Shown: positions 8,513 through 17,670, counted from the first letter of the stretch. The stretch is DNA of 35,248 bases from Gammaproteobacteria bacterium (GCA_003132425.1 PKXS01000130.1:5479-40726), one strand, 5' to 3'. Numbers and translations are program-made. Notes: generated by a model not told the origin, from the sequence alone.

Positions 8513-9691
8513 ATGTTCAAGCAACTGACCGCCATCAGCCTGATGAGTCTGCAGACCCTGCCGCAGCGCATCGGCGCCTCCAGCGTCATCGTGATCGGCA
8601 TCGCCGGGGTCGTCGCGGTATTGGTCTCCGTGCTGGCGATGGGCGCGGGGTTCCGGCATACACTGGCGGATAGCGGCCGCGCCGATCGGGCAATCGTGCT
8701 GCGCGGCGGCTCCGACGCCGAGCTCAACAGCAATATGACGCGAGAAGATATCGCCGTCATCAGCAATGCGCCGGGCCTCGCCAAGGACGCGAACGGCAAG
8801 GCCCTGCTGTCGAACGAGCTTGTGACCGTGGTGAACATCCCGAAGATCGATACCGGCACCGATGCCAACGTCACCTTGCGCGGCGTCGGCTTGAAGCTCA
8901 CCGAGGTGCGTCCGGAGTTGAAAATCGTGACCGGCCGCATGTTCCGCCCGGCAGTGCGCGAACTGATCGCAGGCTTGGGCGCCGCCAAGCAATTCCGCGG
9001 ACTCACGACGGGAAGCGTGCTGCATCTGCGCAATGCTGACTGGACCGTCACCGGCGTATTCACGAGCAACGGCGACGTTCACGAATCCGAACTCCTGGCC
9101 GACGTCGATACGGTGGGCTCGTCCCTCGAACGCAACGGCTACAGCTCGGCGGTGGCGCTGCTCAACAGTCCGGCCGACTTCACGCCGTTCAAGGATGCGC
9201 TGACGAGCGATCCGCAGCTGAAGGTGGACGTGCAGCGCGAACCGGAGTATTACGCCGCGCAGGCCAAAGACCTGACCAAGATCATCAATGTTGTCGGCAA
9301 CACGGTAGCGATCATCATGGCGATCGGCGCGATGTTCGGCGCGCTCAACAGCATGTACTCGGCGGTCGCCGCGCGCGGGTCGGAGATCGCCACTTTGAGA
9401 GCCATCGGCTTCGGCGCCCTGCCGGTGCTGCTGTCGGTGATGATCGAGGCGCTGGCGCTGTCCTTGCTCGGCGGCATCATCGGCGCCTCGCTGGCGTGGC
9501 TGTTTTTCAACGGACACAGCGTCAGCACGCTCGGCGGCGCCTTCGCTCAGGTCGTGTTCCAGCTGACGGTGACGCGCGCGCTGATCGTCACCGGCATCAT
9601 CTGGGCCTGCCTCATCGGGCTGCTCGGCGGCTTCTTTCCGGCCCTGCGCGCGGCGCGGCTGCCGGTGGCGGAAGCGTTGCGCGCCGCTTGA
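8513..9691 (+). CDS. ABC transporter permease 2 (MacB/FtsX fold)
   Basis: The product has 392 residues with the same topology as the preceding gene: an N-terminal helix ('VIVIGIAGVVAVLVSVLAM'), a periplasmic domain, and three C-terminal helices with the coupling motif 'GSEIATLRAIGFGALPV', ending 'LPVAEALRAA'. It starts 25 nt after permease 1, with GGAACCGG just upstream. Two different permeases with one ATPase and one adaptor resemble the heterodimeric MacAB-like exporters frequent in proteobacteria. The stop codon overlaps the probable TTG start of the amino-acid permease. Confidence 0.92.
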   Translation: MFKQLTAISLMSLQTLPQRIGASSVIVIGIAGVVAVLVSVLAMGAGFRHTLADSGRADRAIVLRGGSDAELNSNMTREDIAVISNAPGLAKDANGKALLSNELVTVVNIPKIDTGTDANVTLRGVGLKLTEVRPELKIVTGRMFRPAVRELIAGLGAAKQFRGLTTGSVLHLRNADWTVTGVFTSNGDVHESELLADVDTVGSSLERNGYSSAVALLNSPADFTPFKDALTSDPQLKVDVQREPEYYAAQAKDLTKIINVVGNTVAIIMAIGAMFGALNSMYSAVAARGSEIATLRAIGFGALPVLLSVMIEALALSLLGGIIGASLAWLFFNGHSVSTLGGAFAQVVFQLTVTRALIVTGIIWACLIGLLGGFFPALRAARLPVAEALRAA

Positions 9692-11115
9692 AGAGGACCC
9701 CACCAGCGGCAAGCGGGCTTCGCCACAGCTTGAAGCAGCGGCACATGACGATGATTGCTCTCGGCGGCGTCATCGGCGCCGGGCTTTTCGTCGGTAGCGG
9801 CGTGGTCATCAAGGCGGCCGGACCCGCCGCAGTCGTTTCTTTTGTGATCACGGGGATGCTGGTCGTGCTGGTGATGCGCATGCTCGGCGAAATGGCCGTC
9901 GCGCTGCCGGCAGTCGGCTCATTCTACGAATACGCCCGCCTCGCCTGGAGCGACCGGCCGGCGCTCGGTGAACTCGCGGGCTTTCTGACCGGCTGGATGT
10001 ACTGGTATTTCTGGGTCATTGTCGTGGCGTTGGAGGCGATCGCCGGCGCAGGCCTTGTCCGCTTCTGGTTGCCCGGCGAACCGATGTGGGTCATCAGCTT
10101 GGCGCTGCTGCTGCTGCTGACCCTGACGAATCTCGTCTCGGTGAGGTCATTCGGGGAGTTCGAGTTCTGGTTCGCCTCGATCAAAGTTGCTGCGATAGTC
10201 GCCTTCTTGGTGTTCGCGGGCGCGTACGTCCTGGGCTTGTGGCCGGCAACGGGTCCCGGAATCGCCAACCTCACAGCGCATGGCGGCTTCGCGCCGAACG
10301 GCATACTTCCGATCCTGACCGGTGCTGTCGCGGCAACGGGTTTCTACTTTGGCGCCGAGATCGTCGCGATCGCGGCCGCGGAAGCGGCAGAGCCCGCCAA
10401 AGCGGTGGCCCAAGCGACCAACTCGGTCATCACGCGCGTCCTGCTCTTCTATGTGGGCTCGATCCTTCTGGTCGTGTGCCTGGTGCCGTGGAATTCGGCG
10501 GGTATCAGCACGCCCTACGTCAGTGCTCTACGTGCGATGGGCATTCCCGCCGCGGCGCAAATCATGAATGCCGTGGTTCTGACCGCGGTGCTATCGGCGC
10601 TGAATTCGGGGCTGTATGCCTCCTCGCGGATGCTGTTCGCTCTGACCCGGCGCGGCGATGCTCCCCGAGGGCTCGCCAAGCTCAACCGCCACGGCGTACC
10701 GGCGCGCGCGATTTTGCTGGGAACGCTGTTCGGTTACGTCGCCGTGGTCATGTCCTATGTCTCGCCGGACACGGTATTCGCCTTTCTGGTCAACTCCTAT
10801 GGAACGGTGGCGATATTCGTCTACGTGCTAATCGCCATTTCCCAACTGCGCCTGCGCGCGCGAGTGGAACGGGAGGATCCGGCGCGGCTTAGGATACGTA
10901 TGTGGGGGTATCCGTACCTGACCTACCTGGCGATCGCCGGCATGCTCGGCATCGTTCTGGCGATGGCCTTCATCCCCGACCAGCGCACGCCGCTCATATT
11001 CGGCGTGATCAGCTTAGGGCTCCTGGTGCTGGGCTTCAGCGCGCGCCTGCGCTTCGGTGGAACGCCGGACATTGCGGCGCTTGCGATGGAGCCCCGTCAG
11101 AACCGCGAATTGTAG
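9688..11115 (+). CDS. APC-family amino-acid permease (GABA/aromatic permease-like)
   Basis: A longer ORF starts at 9496 but overlaps permease 2 by ~195 nt. TTG at 9688 overlaps the upstream stop as TTGA and gives a 475-residue protein. Its N-terminus ('GLRHSLKQRHMTMIALGG') has the spacing expected for this family, where 'L..RH..MIALGG.IG.GLF' lies ~15 residues from the start. About twelve hydrophobic helices are visible, helix 1 carrying 'GGVIGAGLFVGSG'; the later 'EIVAIAAAEAAEP' block is also typical. It would be a proton-coupled importer of an amino acid or amine. Placement after an ABC exporter is unexpected. No strong Shine-Dalgarno is visible, suggesting translational coupling. A substrate such as GABA or an AEP-like amine cannot be decided from sequence. 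Confidence 0.88.
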   Translation: MKRTPPAASGLRHSLKQRHMTMIALGGVIGAGLFVGSGVVIKAAGPAAVVSFVITGMLVVLVMRMLGEMAVALPAVGSFYEYARLAWSDRPALGELAGFLTGWMYWYFWVIVVALEAIAGAGLVRFWLPGEPMWVISLALLLLLTLTNLVSVRSFGEFEFWFASIKVAAIVAFLVFAGAYVLGLWPATGPGIANLTAHGGFAPNGILPILTGAVAATGFYFGAEIVAIAAAEAAEPAKAVAQATNSVITRVLLFYVGSILLVVCLVPWNSAGISTPYVSALRAMGIPAAAQIMNAVVLTAVLSALNSGLYASSRMLFALTRRGDAPRGLAKLNRHGVPARAILLGTLFGYVAVVMSYVSPDTVFAFLVNSYGTVAIFVYVLIAISQLRLRARVEREDPARLRIRMWGYPYLTYLAIAGMLGIVLAMAFIPDQRTPLIFGVISLGLLVLGFSARLRFGGTPDIAALAMEPRQNREL

Positions 11116-11130
11116 GCGTCGCGGCTTTGG

Positions 11131-12495
11131 TCAGCGGCAGCGAGCGCCCTGCCGGACCAGCTCCTTCTGCACCGCGCCAATATTCAGTTGATCGAATGCT
11201 TCGTCACGCTGCAGCGAGATGGCCGCCGCGACTCCGGCGCCTTGGCCGCTCACGGCGCAGCACATCATGTTGCGCGCAGAGGCATGGGAAACCTTGTCAC
11301 CGCCGATGCACCGTCCGGCGACGATCAGGTTGCCGACGCCTTTGGGCACCAGGGCGCGATAGGGTACCTGCCAGTAGCGCCCCGTGGTCGGCAGGATCAA
11401 GATGCCATAACCGTCGATGAACTCCGGAAAGATGCCGATCGCATCGTCGAACCGGCCCTGCTCGCGAACATCGGTACCGGTGAGATTGTAGAGCGCGTCG
11501 ATCTTGCGGGTATCGCGGATGCCGAGCGTCATGCCGAAGTTGCGCAGCTTCGCCTCCTCGCAGCCCGGCATGAAGCCGCGCAGCGCTTCGAGCGCGTAGA
11601 TCGCCTCGCGCCTGCCGCGCATCTCGCCGATGGTCAGATCAGTCGGGTCGGTGCCGTCGATTTCCGGCATATGCACCAGGTTCAGATACGTGAGGTCTCC
11701 CTGGTCGGTGACCGTGCCCCAAGTGCCGGCGACGGTGTGCAGATTCGCCGGGATGATGCCGGCGGCCAGCGCCTGTTTGAACGGCTTGCGCAGGAACGGC
11801 GAGAACAGCTTGTCTTCCTTACCCGTGGTTTCGTAGTCCCATTCACCGTTGCCCGACCAGTCAGCATAGGTCTGCGGATCGGCCTTCACTGCATCGATGA
11901 AACGGCGCTTGTTGACGCCGCTCATGGAGAACATGACGGACGCGGCCAGCATCTGCTCCTTGGGTGTCTTGCGCACTGGGGCGCCGGCGCGGGTCGCGAT
12001 GTCCGCATCCCCGGTCGCATCGATCACGCGCTTGGCAAGCATGGCCTCGCGGCCCGCCTTGCTCTCGGTGATGACGCCGCGAATGGCGCCGTTCTCCATG
12101 ATCGGCGCCACGCACAAGCGGTGCAGCAGCGGCGTGACCCCGGCTTCCTGCACCAGCACGTCGGCCACCCACTTGAACATCTCGGCGTCGAGCGCATGGC
12201 TTAGGGATTGTGGCTCCGGCATCGCCGCGCCCATGGCTTTTGCGCGCTCCTCGAACTCGATGCCGATGCCTTCGCAGTCAACGGTTTGCTCGTGCCGGTA
12301 CCAGGCAAAGCCCTCAACCCCCACTTGCGTGATGTTGCCGCCGAAGCAGCCGTTGCGGTCGATCAGCGCGGTGCGGGCACCGGCACGCGCCGCGGCCAGC
12401 GCCGCCGCAAGACCGCCCGGGCCGCTGCCCACCACCAGGACGTCGGTTTCCAGAACCACATCCAGCGAGCGGACGGGTTCAATAATCGTTGTCAT
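11131..12495 (-). CDS. FAD-dependent oxidoreductase (PF12831 type)
   Basis: The product has 454 residues. The N-terminal Rossmann motif 'VLVVGSGPGGLAAALAAARAG' region lies at residues 18-40 and is followed by 'RNGCFGGNITQVGVEGFAW', which is characteristic of the FAD_oxidored (PF12831) group. 'VIDATGDADIATRAGAP' and the C-terminal 'LIVAGRCIGGDKVSHASAR' FAD-contact block are also present. Members of this group are cytoplasmic and mostly uncharacterised; hydride transfer to FAD is a safe inference, the substrate is not. It converges on the amino-acid permease (15-nt gap) and diverges from the TonB receptor, so all three could serve one imported nutrient. Confidence 0.88.
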   Translation of the reverse strand: MTTIIEPVRSLDVVLETDVLVVGSGPGGLAAALAAARAGARTALIDRNGCFGGNITQVGVEGFAWYRHEQTVDCEGIGIEFEERAKAMGAAMPEPQSLSHALDAEMFKWVADVLVQEAGVTPLLHRLCVAPIMENGAIRGVITESKAGREAMLAKRVIDATGDADIATRAGAPVRKTPKEQMLAASVMFSMSGVNKRRFIDAVKADPQTYADWSGNGEWDYETTGKEDKLFSPFLRKPFKQALAAGIIPANLHTVAGTWGTVTDQGDLTYLNLVHMPEIDGTDPTDLTIGEMRGRREAIYALEALRGFMPGCEEAKLRNFGMTLGIRDTRKIDALYNLTGTDVREQGRFDDAIGIFPEFIDGYGILILPTTGRYWQVPYRALVPKGVGNLIVAGRCIGGDKVSHASARNMMCCAVSGQGAGVAAAISLQRDEAFDQLNIGAVQKELVRQGARCR

Positions 12496-12650
12496 CGCGA
12501 GCTAACCCTTGGATAGCAGTGGTAAAAAAGCATCAGATCGCGTGGCCGCGGACCCAGCGGTCGCTCGGCCGGGCCATCCCGGGGTAAATGAAGCCGCCAC
12601 GAGTGCAGATTATCGTGTTGACGGCGCGCGGGCTATTAGGCAAATCACGC

Positions 12651-12672
12651 GTCACAAAATCAGGTGTCACAA
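12651..12672. repeat. Direct repeat GTCACAA, possible regulator site
   Basis: Two copies of GTCACAA begin at 12651 and 12666. The second lies 18-24 nt upstream of an extended -10 box, where a -35 element or activator site would be. It could bind a regulator shared by the two divergent genes. Confidence 0.35.
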
Positions 12673-12686
12673 TTTGGTCATATTCG

Positions 12687-12695
12687 TGCTATAAA
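12687..12695 (+). promoter_or_regulatory. Extended -10 promoter element of the TonB receptor gene
   Basis: TGCTATAAA fits the extended -10 pattern TGnTATAAT. There is no good -35, which extended -10 promoters can tolerate. It would give a leader of about 185 nt. The alternative TATAAT downstream (12817-12822) would give a leader of about 57 nt. Confidence 0.4.
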
Positions 12696-12816
12696 TTCCG
12701 CGGGCCGCTGCAAGTAAACAACAACGCAAGGGGAGCCTGAACCGTGTCGGGCAAGTGATTCTCAGCCCTTATCTGCGGGTTTAGAGGCCGGTAGGGATCG
12801 ATACTCCTTATATGGA

Positions 12817-12822
12817 TATAAT
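12817..12822 (+). promoter_or_regulatory. Consensus -10 box nearer the TonB receptor gene
   Basis: A perfect TATAAT lies 64 nt before the ATG. No recognisable -35 hexamer is seen 16-18 nt upstream, so it may need an activator. Confidence 0.4.
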
Positions 12823-12886
12823 CGATGGCGAGGGGACGTTGGCGAGATTGATACAGTAGAACTTCATAAGGGAAGGGATCAATAAC

Positions 12887-15559
12887 ATGAATTCAAATTC
12901 GAAATTATCCTATGCAATTGCCGCCATCTTGAGCGGCTCCGGTATGGGTATGGGAATCTCGCACGCGGCAACGGCAACCGACACGACTGCGAGCGATTCC
13001 GAAGGGATCCAAGAAATCGTCGTGACCGCCCAGCGTCGCAATGAGTCGGTCCAGAACGTGCCGATCACGATTCAGGCGGTCACCGGTGAGCAGCTGAAAC
13101 AGCTGAATGTGACGACCCTCGACGACCTGCTGAGATACACGCCGAACGTGACGTTCAGCGGAAACGGCCCGGGCGAGGGCAATATCTTCATGCGCGGCTT
13201 GAGTTCCGGCGGCTCCGGCAACCAATCGCAGTCGACGACTGCGCCGTTCCCGAACGTTGCCCTGTACTTGGACGATCAGTCGATGCAGTTCCCGGCCCGC
13301 AACAATGACGTCTACATGGTCGACATGGAGCGTGTCGAAGTGCTCGAGGGCCCGCAAGGCACGCTGTTCGGCGGTGGAGCGCAGGCCGGCGCCATTCGCT
13401 ACATCACCAACAAGCCGAAGCTCGATGTCACGGAAGGCGACTTCAACGTGGGCTACGGCACGACTGCCGGCGGCGACCCGAACAACAACCTCAACGGGAC
13501 CATCAACCTGCCGCTGATCGCGGACACCCTGGCCATCCGCGCGGTGATCTTCAGCGACCATCGTGGCGGCTACATCTCCAATGTGCCGGCGACGATCTCT
13601 TCGGCTGCCAACCCAGCTACCGGTGTCAATGCCACCCCGACTGCCGGCAACGGGTCTCTCGTGGGATCGAACCTAAATCCGGTGACCTACACCGGAATGC
13701 GCCTGTCGGCACTGTGGAAGTTCAACGACGACTGGAACCTGCTGGTTCAGCAGAACTATCAGAACATGGAAGCGGACGGCTATTTCAACTCCTATCCTCA
13801 GGGTACGGACGGAAATAATCTGCAGCCTTACCAGATCACCGCCTTCACCCCGGCCTACGACAAGGACCGCTACGAAAGCACGTCCTGGACGCTCAATGGC
13901 AATATCGGCAATTTCCTGAAGGCTGTCTACACCGGTAGCTACCTGGACCGGCACATCAATCAGCAGGCCGACTATTCCAATTACATGCGCAGCACCGTGG
14001 GTTCGAACTACACCTGCACCGGCGTGGGTGCCCGATATGCCTACTTCAAGTCAGCCAAGCCGACCACCTGCTACGCACCGGTCGGCGACTGGAACGACAC
14101 CGTCGAGAATACTCACCAGAGCCACGAGATCCGCCTGAGCACCCCCGAGGAGAACCGGCTGCGCGGCCTCATCGGCGGCTTCTGGGAAGATTTCATCATC
14201 AAAGATCAGATGAACTTCAACTACCTGGGCATTCCGCAATGTAGTGCGGCCAACCTCGCGATTTCGGCGGCCGGCGGTCCGGACTGCCTCTCTGCCGTGG
14301 GACCCGTTCCCGGCAACTATGCGACCGATCCCGGCCTGCGCGAAAACTCCAACACGGCGTTCGGCGAGGACGTGAAGCGTGGCTACCGGCAGGCTGCATT
14401 TTTCACCTCCGTCGATTTTGACCTGATCCCGAAGGTACTGACGGTGACCGGCGGGACGCGCTACTACCACTACGACGAATTCGAGCAGGGTTCGGAGTTC
14501 TACAGCGAGACCAGCAGCCCCCTCATCCTCAATCACCCCAATGGAGCCTGCATTGCGGCGGGAGCTTGCGGCTTCGGCATCAACTTGAACAAGAAGGAAA
14601 GCGGCTTCAGGAGCCGCGGCAACCTGACCTGGCACATCACGCCGGACATCATGGCGTACTACACCTACTCGCAAGGCTTCCGTCCGGGCGGCTTCAATCG
14701 CACGAGCTCTCTTGCCAATGGTATGGTCTTCCCCGGCGCGGAGGCCCCGTACACCGCAGGGGTTGGCGCGAGCAAGCAGTTGCTCAAGCCGGTTGGTTAC
14801 GATTCCGACAATCTGACCAACAACGAGATCGGCATCAAGAGTGAATTCCTCGACCATCGACTCCAGGTCAACGGCTCCGTGTACCAAATGGTTTGGAGCA
14901 ACGTTCAGTTGCCGTTGTTCGATCCGGTACATCTTGGCAACACCACCTTCGACATCAACGGGCCAACCTACGTGGTCAAAGGCGTCGAGCTGCAATTGGT
15001 CGCGCGCGTGACGGAAGGGCTCACCGTACAGGGATCGAGTTCGTGGAACAGTACCAACCAGACCAACGCGCCTTGCTTGACCAGCAACAGGGTGAGTGCG
15101 GGCAATCCGACTCCGATCGGCACGTGCATCACCCAGATCAATAGTTTGCCCTACACCAACCCGTACGGTGTGCTCGACACCTCGCCGGCGTTCTCGCCGC
15201 CCTTGCAGTTCAACCTGCGCGCGCGCTACGACTGGACCATGGGCGACTACAAAACGTTCGCGATGGTGGGTGCCAACCATATCGGCAGCCAGCGCGACGA
15301 GCCGGCCAGTTTCCCGGACGGCAACGGACCGTTCTGCAGTCCTATTCCGACTACCACCCTGTGTCTTTACACCATGCCGGGATACACGACCTATGATGCG
15401 GCGGTCGGTGTGGCCAAGGACAGCTGGACGGCGCAGATCACGGGCAGCAACCTGACGAACTCGGATGCGAGTACGAATTCGACCTCCGGTCAGTTCATCA
15501 GGTCCGAAATACCGCTGCGGCCGCGCGTGCTCACGCTGCAGATTGGGTATAAGTTCTGA
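12887..15559 (+). CDS. TonB-dependent outer-membrane receptor
   Basis: The product has 890 residues. A signal peptide (about residues 1-28, ending SHAATA) precedes the TonB box and plug start 'IQEIVVTAQRRNESVQNVP'. The plug contains 'LLRYTPNVTFSG', 'FMRGLSSGG' and 'VEVLEGPQGTLFGGGAQAG'. The rest is a beta-barrel with Asn/Gly/Tyr-rich loops, including 'YYTYSQGFRPGGFNR'. It ends 'LTLQIGYKF' with the terminal Phe required for BAM recognition. It imports a nutrient using TonB energy, and the short plug and long loops resemble the broad SusC-independent receptors of sphingomonads and Steroidobacter. The ligand cannot be read from sequence. It is followed by a strong terminator, so it forms its own transcription unit. 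Confidence 0.95.
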   Translation: MNSNSKLSYAIAAILSGSGMGMGISHAATATDTTASDSEGIQEIVVTAQRRNESVQNVPITIQAVTGEQLKQLNVTTLDDLLRYTPNVTFSGNGPGEGNIFMRGLSSGGSGNQSQSTTAPFPNVALYLDDQSMQFPARNNDVYMVDMERVEVLEGPQGTLFGGGAQAGAIRYITNKPKLDVTEGDFNVGYGTTAGGDPNNNLNGTINLPLIADTLAIRAVIFSDHRGGYISNVPATISSAANPATGVNATPTAGNGSLVGSNLNPVTYTGMRLSALWKFNDDWNLLVQQNYQNMEADGYFNSYPQGTDGNNLQPYQITAFTPAYDKDRYESTSWTLNGNIGNFLKAVYTGSYLDRHINQQADYSNYMRSTVGSNYTCTGVGARYAYFKSAKPTTCYAPVGDWNDTVENTHQSHEIRLSTPEENRLRGLIGGFWEDFIIKDQMNFNYLGIPQCSAANLAISAAGGPDCLSAVGPVPGNYATDPGLRENSNTAFGEDVKRGYRQAAFFTSVDFDLIPKVLTVTGGTRYYHYDEFEQGSEFYSETSSPLILNHPNGACIAAGACGFGINLNKKESGFRSRGNLTWHITPDIMAYYTYSQGFRPGGFNRTSSLANGMVFPGAEAPYTAGVGASKQLLKPVGYDSDNLTNNEIGIKSEFLDHRLQVNGSVYQMVWSNVQLPLFDPVHLGNTTFDINGPTYVVKGVELQLVARVTEGLTVQGSSSWNSTNQTNAPCLTSNRVSAGNPTPIGTCITQINSLPYTNPYGVLDTSPAFSPPLQFNLRARYDWTMGDYKTFAMVGANHIGSQRDEPASFPDGNGPFCSPIPTTTLCLYTMPGYTTYDAAVGVAKDSWTAQITGSNLTNSDASTNSTSGQFIRSEIPLRPRVLTLQIGYKF

Positions 15560-15614
15560 TCGGCTAGTGGTGGATCCAAAGGCGACCGGCTCCGGCCGGT
15601 TGCCGTAGAATCAA

Positions 15615-15641
15615 GGGCGGACATTTGTCCGCCCTTTTTTT
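15615..15641 (+). terminator. Strong intrinsic terminator after the TonB receptor gene
   Basis: GGGCGGACA (15615-15623) pairs with TGTCCGCCC (15626-15634) and is followed by seven T residues (15635-15641). It sits 56 nt after the receptor stop and only 13 nt before the next start codon. TAGAAT at 15606-15611 could be a -10 for the next operon, which would place the hairpin in that mRNA's leader. Confidence 0.9.
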
Positions 15642-15654
15642 CCCCTGGGCGATT

Positions 15655-17670
15655 ATGGATTCTTCGGACGCGAAAACGGCCACATCAGCGCTTGCAACCG
15701 ACGTAGCCCGGATTCGCGCGCTGCTCAGGCAGCAGAAGTTTTCTGAGACTCTCGCCGCGGGTGAAGCACTGCTCGCCGAAGCGGCCGATCAGCGGGAGGT
15801 GCTGCTGTTTGTCGCCATTGCCCAGCGATATCTGGGCCGGATCCCCGACGCACTGAACACGCTAAAGACCCTGGAGCGGCATCATCCGCGCTTCAGCCGC
15901 CTGTATGAGGAGCGTGGGCGCTGCTACGTCGACATGAAGCAGGCGCCGCAGGCCATCGAGGCTTTTCTTAGCGCGGTGAACCTCAATCATTCTCTGCCGG
16001 GCAGCTGGCGCATGCTCGATGGCCTGTACCGCATGACGGGTCAAACCGGTGAGGCCGCGACGGCGGCAAATCACGTGGCGACGCTCGAGAATCTACCGCC
16101 CGAGGTCGTGACCGCGACCGGGCTGTTTATGGACGGCGATCTGGACGCTGCCGAGCCTCTGGTGCGTGCCTATCTGCTGAAGTACGGCAATCATGTCGAA
16201 GCCATGCGCCTACTCGCCGGCATTGGCATTGCGCGCAAGGTGTACGCCGACGCAGAGCTGCTGCTGGCGGCGGTCCTCGAGCTCGCGCCCGGTTATCGTG
16301 CTGCCCGCCAGGAATACGCGGGGGTGCTGGTCGAACTCCATAAGTACAGCGAAGGGCGCCGGCAGCTCGACCAGCTTCTTGAAAAAGACCCCGACAACCG
16401 CGAGCTGAAGACACTCTATGCCTTCAGCTCCGTAGGGCTCGGCGAACACGAACGGGCCATCGGACTGTACCGGGCGCTTCTTCAGGGGACGCCCGAGGAT
16501 GCCGACCTGCATCTGTCCATCGCCCATGCACAGAAGACTCTCGGCCGGCGGCAGGAGGCGATTGAATCCTATCGCAGAGCGGCGGCCTGCCGCCCCGGCT
16601 ATGGCGATGCGTATTGGAGTCTCGCGAACTTAAAAACCTACCGGTTCACGAATGAAGAGCTGGCGCAGCTACGCGCCGCGGAATCGGCGCCGGCAACCGG
16701 TGCCGTCGACCGCTACCACCTGTGTTTTGCGCTCGGCAAGGCACTGGAGGATCAAGGTGAATTCGCGGAGTCCTTCCGCTACTACGAGCGGGGCAATGCG
16801 TTTAAGCGCTCTGAAAGCTGGTATGGCGCCGACATCATCGAGAACAACACCCATCGGCAGATTGAGGTCTGCACAGCTGAGTTTTTCGCCAACCGCCGTG
16901 GCTGGGGCGCGCAGGATCCGGACCCTATTTTCATCATCGGCCTGCCGCGCTCGGGCTCGACTCTGCTCGAACAGATCTTAGCTTCGCACTCGAAGGTCGA
17001 GGGCACGCAGGAACTCGCCGACATTGAGCAGATTGTCAGAAATCTTCGCGGCCATGACCTGGACCCGGAAAATCCGCGCTACCCGCGAATATTGGCACAG
17101 ATGGAGTCCCGGGACTTTCTCAACCTCGGCGAGCAATATCTGGCCGGCACCCGGGTGTACCGCACCGGCAAGCCCTTTCTCATCGACAAGATGCCGAACA
17201 ACTTCCGGCACGTAGGGCTCATTCACCTGATGCTGCCGAATGCACGGATCATCGATGCGCGGCGTGAGCCGATGGCGTGCTGTTTCAGCAATCTGAAGCA
17301 GCTGTTTGCCGGCGGCCAAGAATTCACCTACAGCATCGACGATATCGCGCGTTACTACCGAACGTATCTGGAGTTGATGCGGCATTGGGATCGCGTACTG
17401 CCCGGACGCATACTTCGCATACAGCACGAGGATGTCGTCGATGATCTCGAGGGCAACGTGCGGCGCATGCTTGATTTCTGCGGACTTCCGTTCGAACCCC
17501 CGTGCATTGATTTTTACAAGACGGAGCGTAGCGTGCGCACCGCCAGTTCGGAGCAGGTTCGCCAGCCCCTCAATCGTGAGGGTCTGGATCAGTGGAAGCA
17601 CTTCGAGCCGTGGCTTGAGCCGCTGAAGAACGCGCTCGGCGACGCGCTTAACCACTACCGCGATGCATAA
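15655..17670 (+). CDS. TPR-sulfotransferase A
   Basis: The start at ATG 15655 is preferred to an in-frame ATG at 15625, which lies inside the terminator; it also aligns with the start of the paralogue at 19920. The product has 671 residues. The first ~340 form TPR helices (for example 'GRIPDALNTLKTLERHHP', 'GRRQEAIESYRRAAACRP'). A Sulfotransfer_3 (PF13469-type) domain follows from about residue 424, with the PAPS 5'-phosphosulfate loop 'LPRSGSTLLEQILASH' and the 3'-phosphate block 'IIDARREPMACCFSNLKQLF'. It would transfer sulfuryl from PAPS to an unknown acceptor, with the TPRs probably recognising a peptide or protein. No clear Shine-Dalgarno is visible. Its end overlaps the next gene by 8 nt. 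Confidence 0.92.
   Translation: MDSSDAKTATSALATDVARIRALLRQQKFSETLAAGEALLAEAADQREVLLFVAIAQRYLGRIPDALNTLKTLERHHPRFSRLYEERGRCYVDMKQAPQAIEAFLSAVNLNHSLPGSWRMLDGLYRMTGQTGEAATAANHVATLENLPPEVVTATGLFMDGDLDAAEPLVRAYLLKYGNHVEAMRLLAGIGIARKVYADAELLLAAVLELAPGYRAARQEYAGVLVELHKYSEGRRQLDQLLEKDPDNRELKTLYAFSSVGLGEHERAIGLYRALLQGTPEDADLHLSIAHAQKTLGRRQEAIESYRRAAACRPGYGDAYWSLANLKTYRFTNEELAQLRAAESAPATGAVDRYHLCFALGKALEDQGEFAESFRYYERGNAFKRSESWYGADIIENNTHRQIEVCTAEFFANRRGWGAQDPDPIFIIGLPRSGSTLLEQILASHSKVEGTQELADIEQIVRNLRGHDLDPENPRYPRILAQMESRDFLNLGEQYLAGTRVYRTGKPFLIDKMPNNFRHVGLIHLMLPNARIIDARREPMACCFSNLKQLFAGGQEFTYSIDDIARYYRTYLELMRHWDRVLPGRILRIQHEDVVDDLEGNVRRMLDFCGLPFEPPCIDFYKTERSVRTASSEQVRQPLNREGLDQWKHFEPWLEPLKNALGDALNHYRDA

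Larger units (their letters stand above)
12496..12886. other. Divergent control region between FAD oxidoreductase and TonB receptor
   Basis: This 391-nt interval has no credible gene: a 61-codon frame at 12509-12694 shows no homology-like features or ribosome binding site. It is more AT-rich than its surroundings at 12640-12700. It holds a direct repeat GTCACAA at 12651 and 12666 (15-nt period), an extended -10 at 12687-12695, a TATAAT at 12817-12822 and a purine-rich ribosome binding site (AAGGGAAGGGA) just before the TonB receptor ATG. Confidence 0.6.

Noticed and set aside
9496-9687. N-terminal extension of the amino-acid permease
   Set aside because: It overlaps the exporter permease and adds an Arg/Ala-rich segment unlike family N-termini; the TTG at 9688 fits better.
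8336-9712. 458-codon minus-strand frame opposite the second ABC permease
   Set aside because: It is antisense to a clear permease gene and rich in Arg/His/Gln, as expected for GC-rich codon-position shadows; no domain is recognisable.
12509-12694. 61-codon frame in the divergent control region
   Set aside because: It has no ribosome-binding site or domain and overlaps promoter-like elements.
14051-15280. 409-codon minus-strand frame opposite the TonB receptor
   Set aside because: It mirrors the receptor codons and has no start signal or recognisable motif.
15625-15654. Upstream ATG for sulfotransferase A
   Set aside because: It lies inside the terminator hairpin, and the extra residues (translated from the T-tract) are absent from the paralogue.
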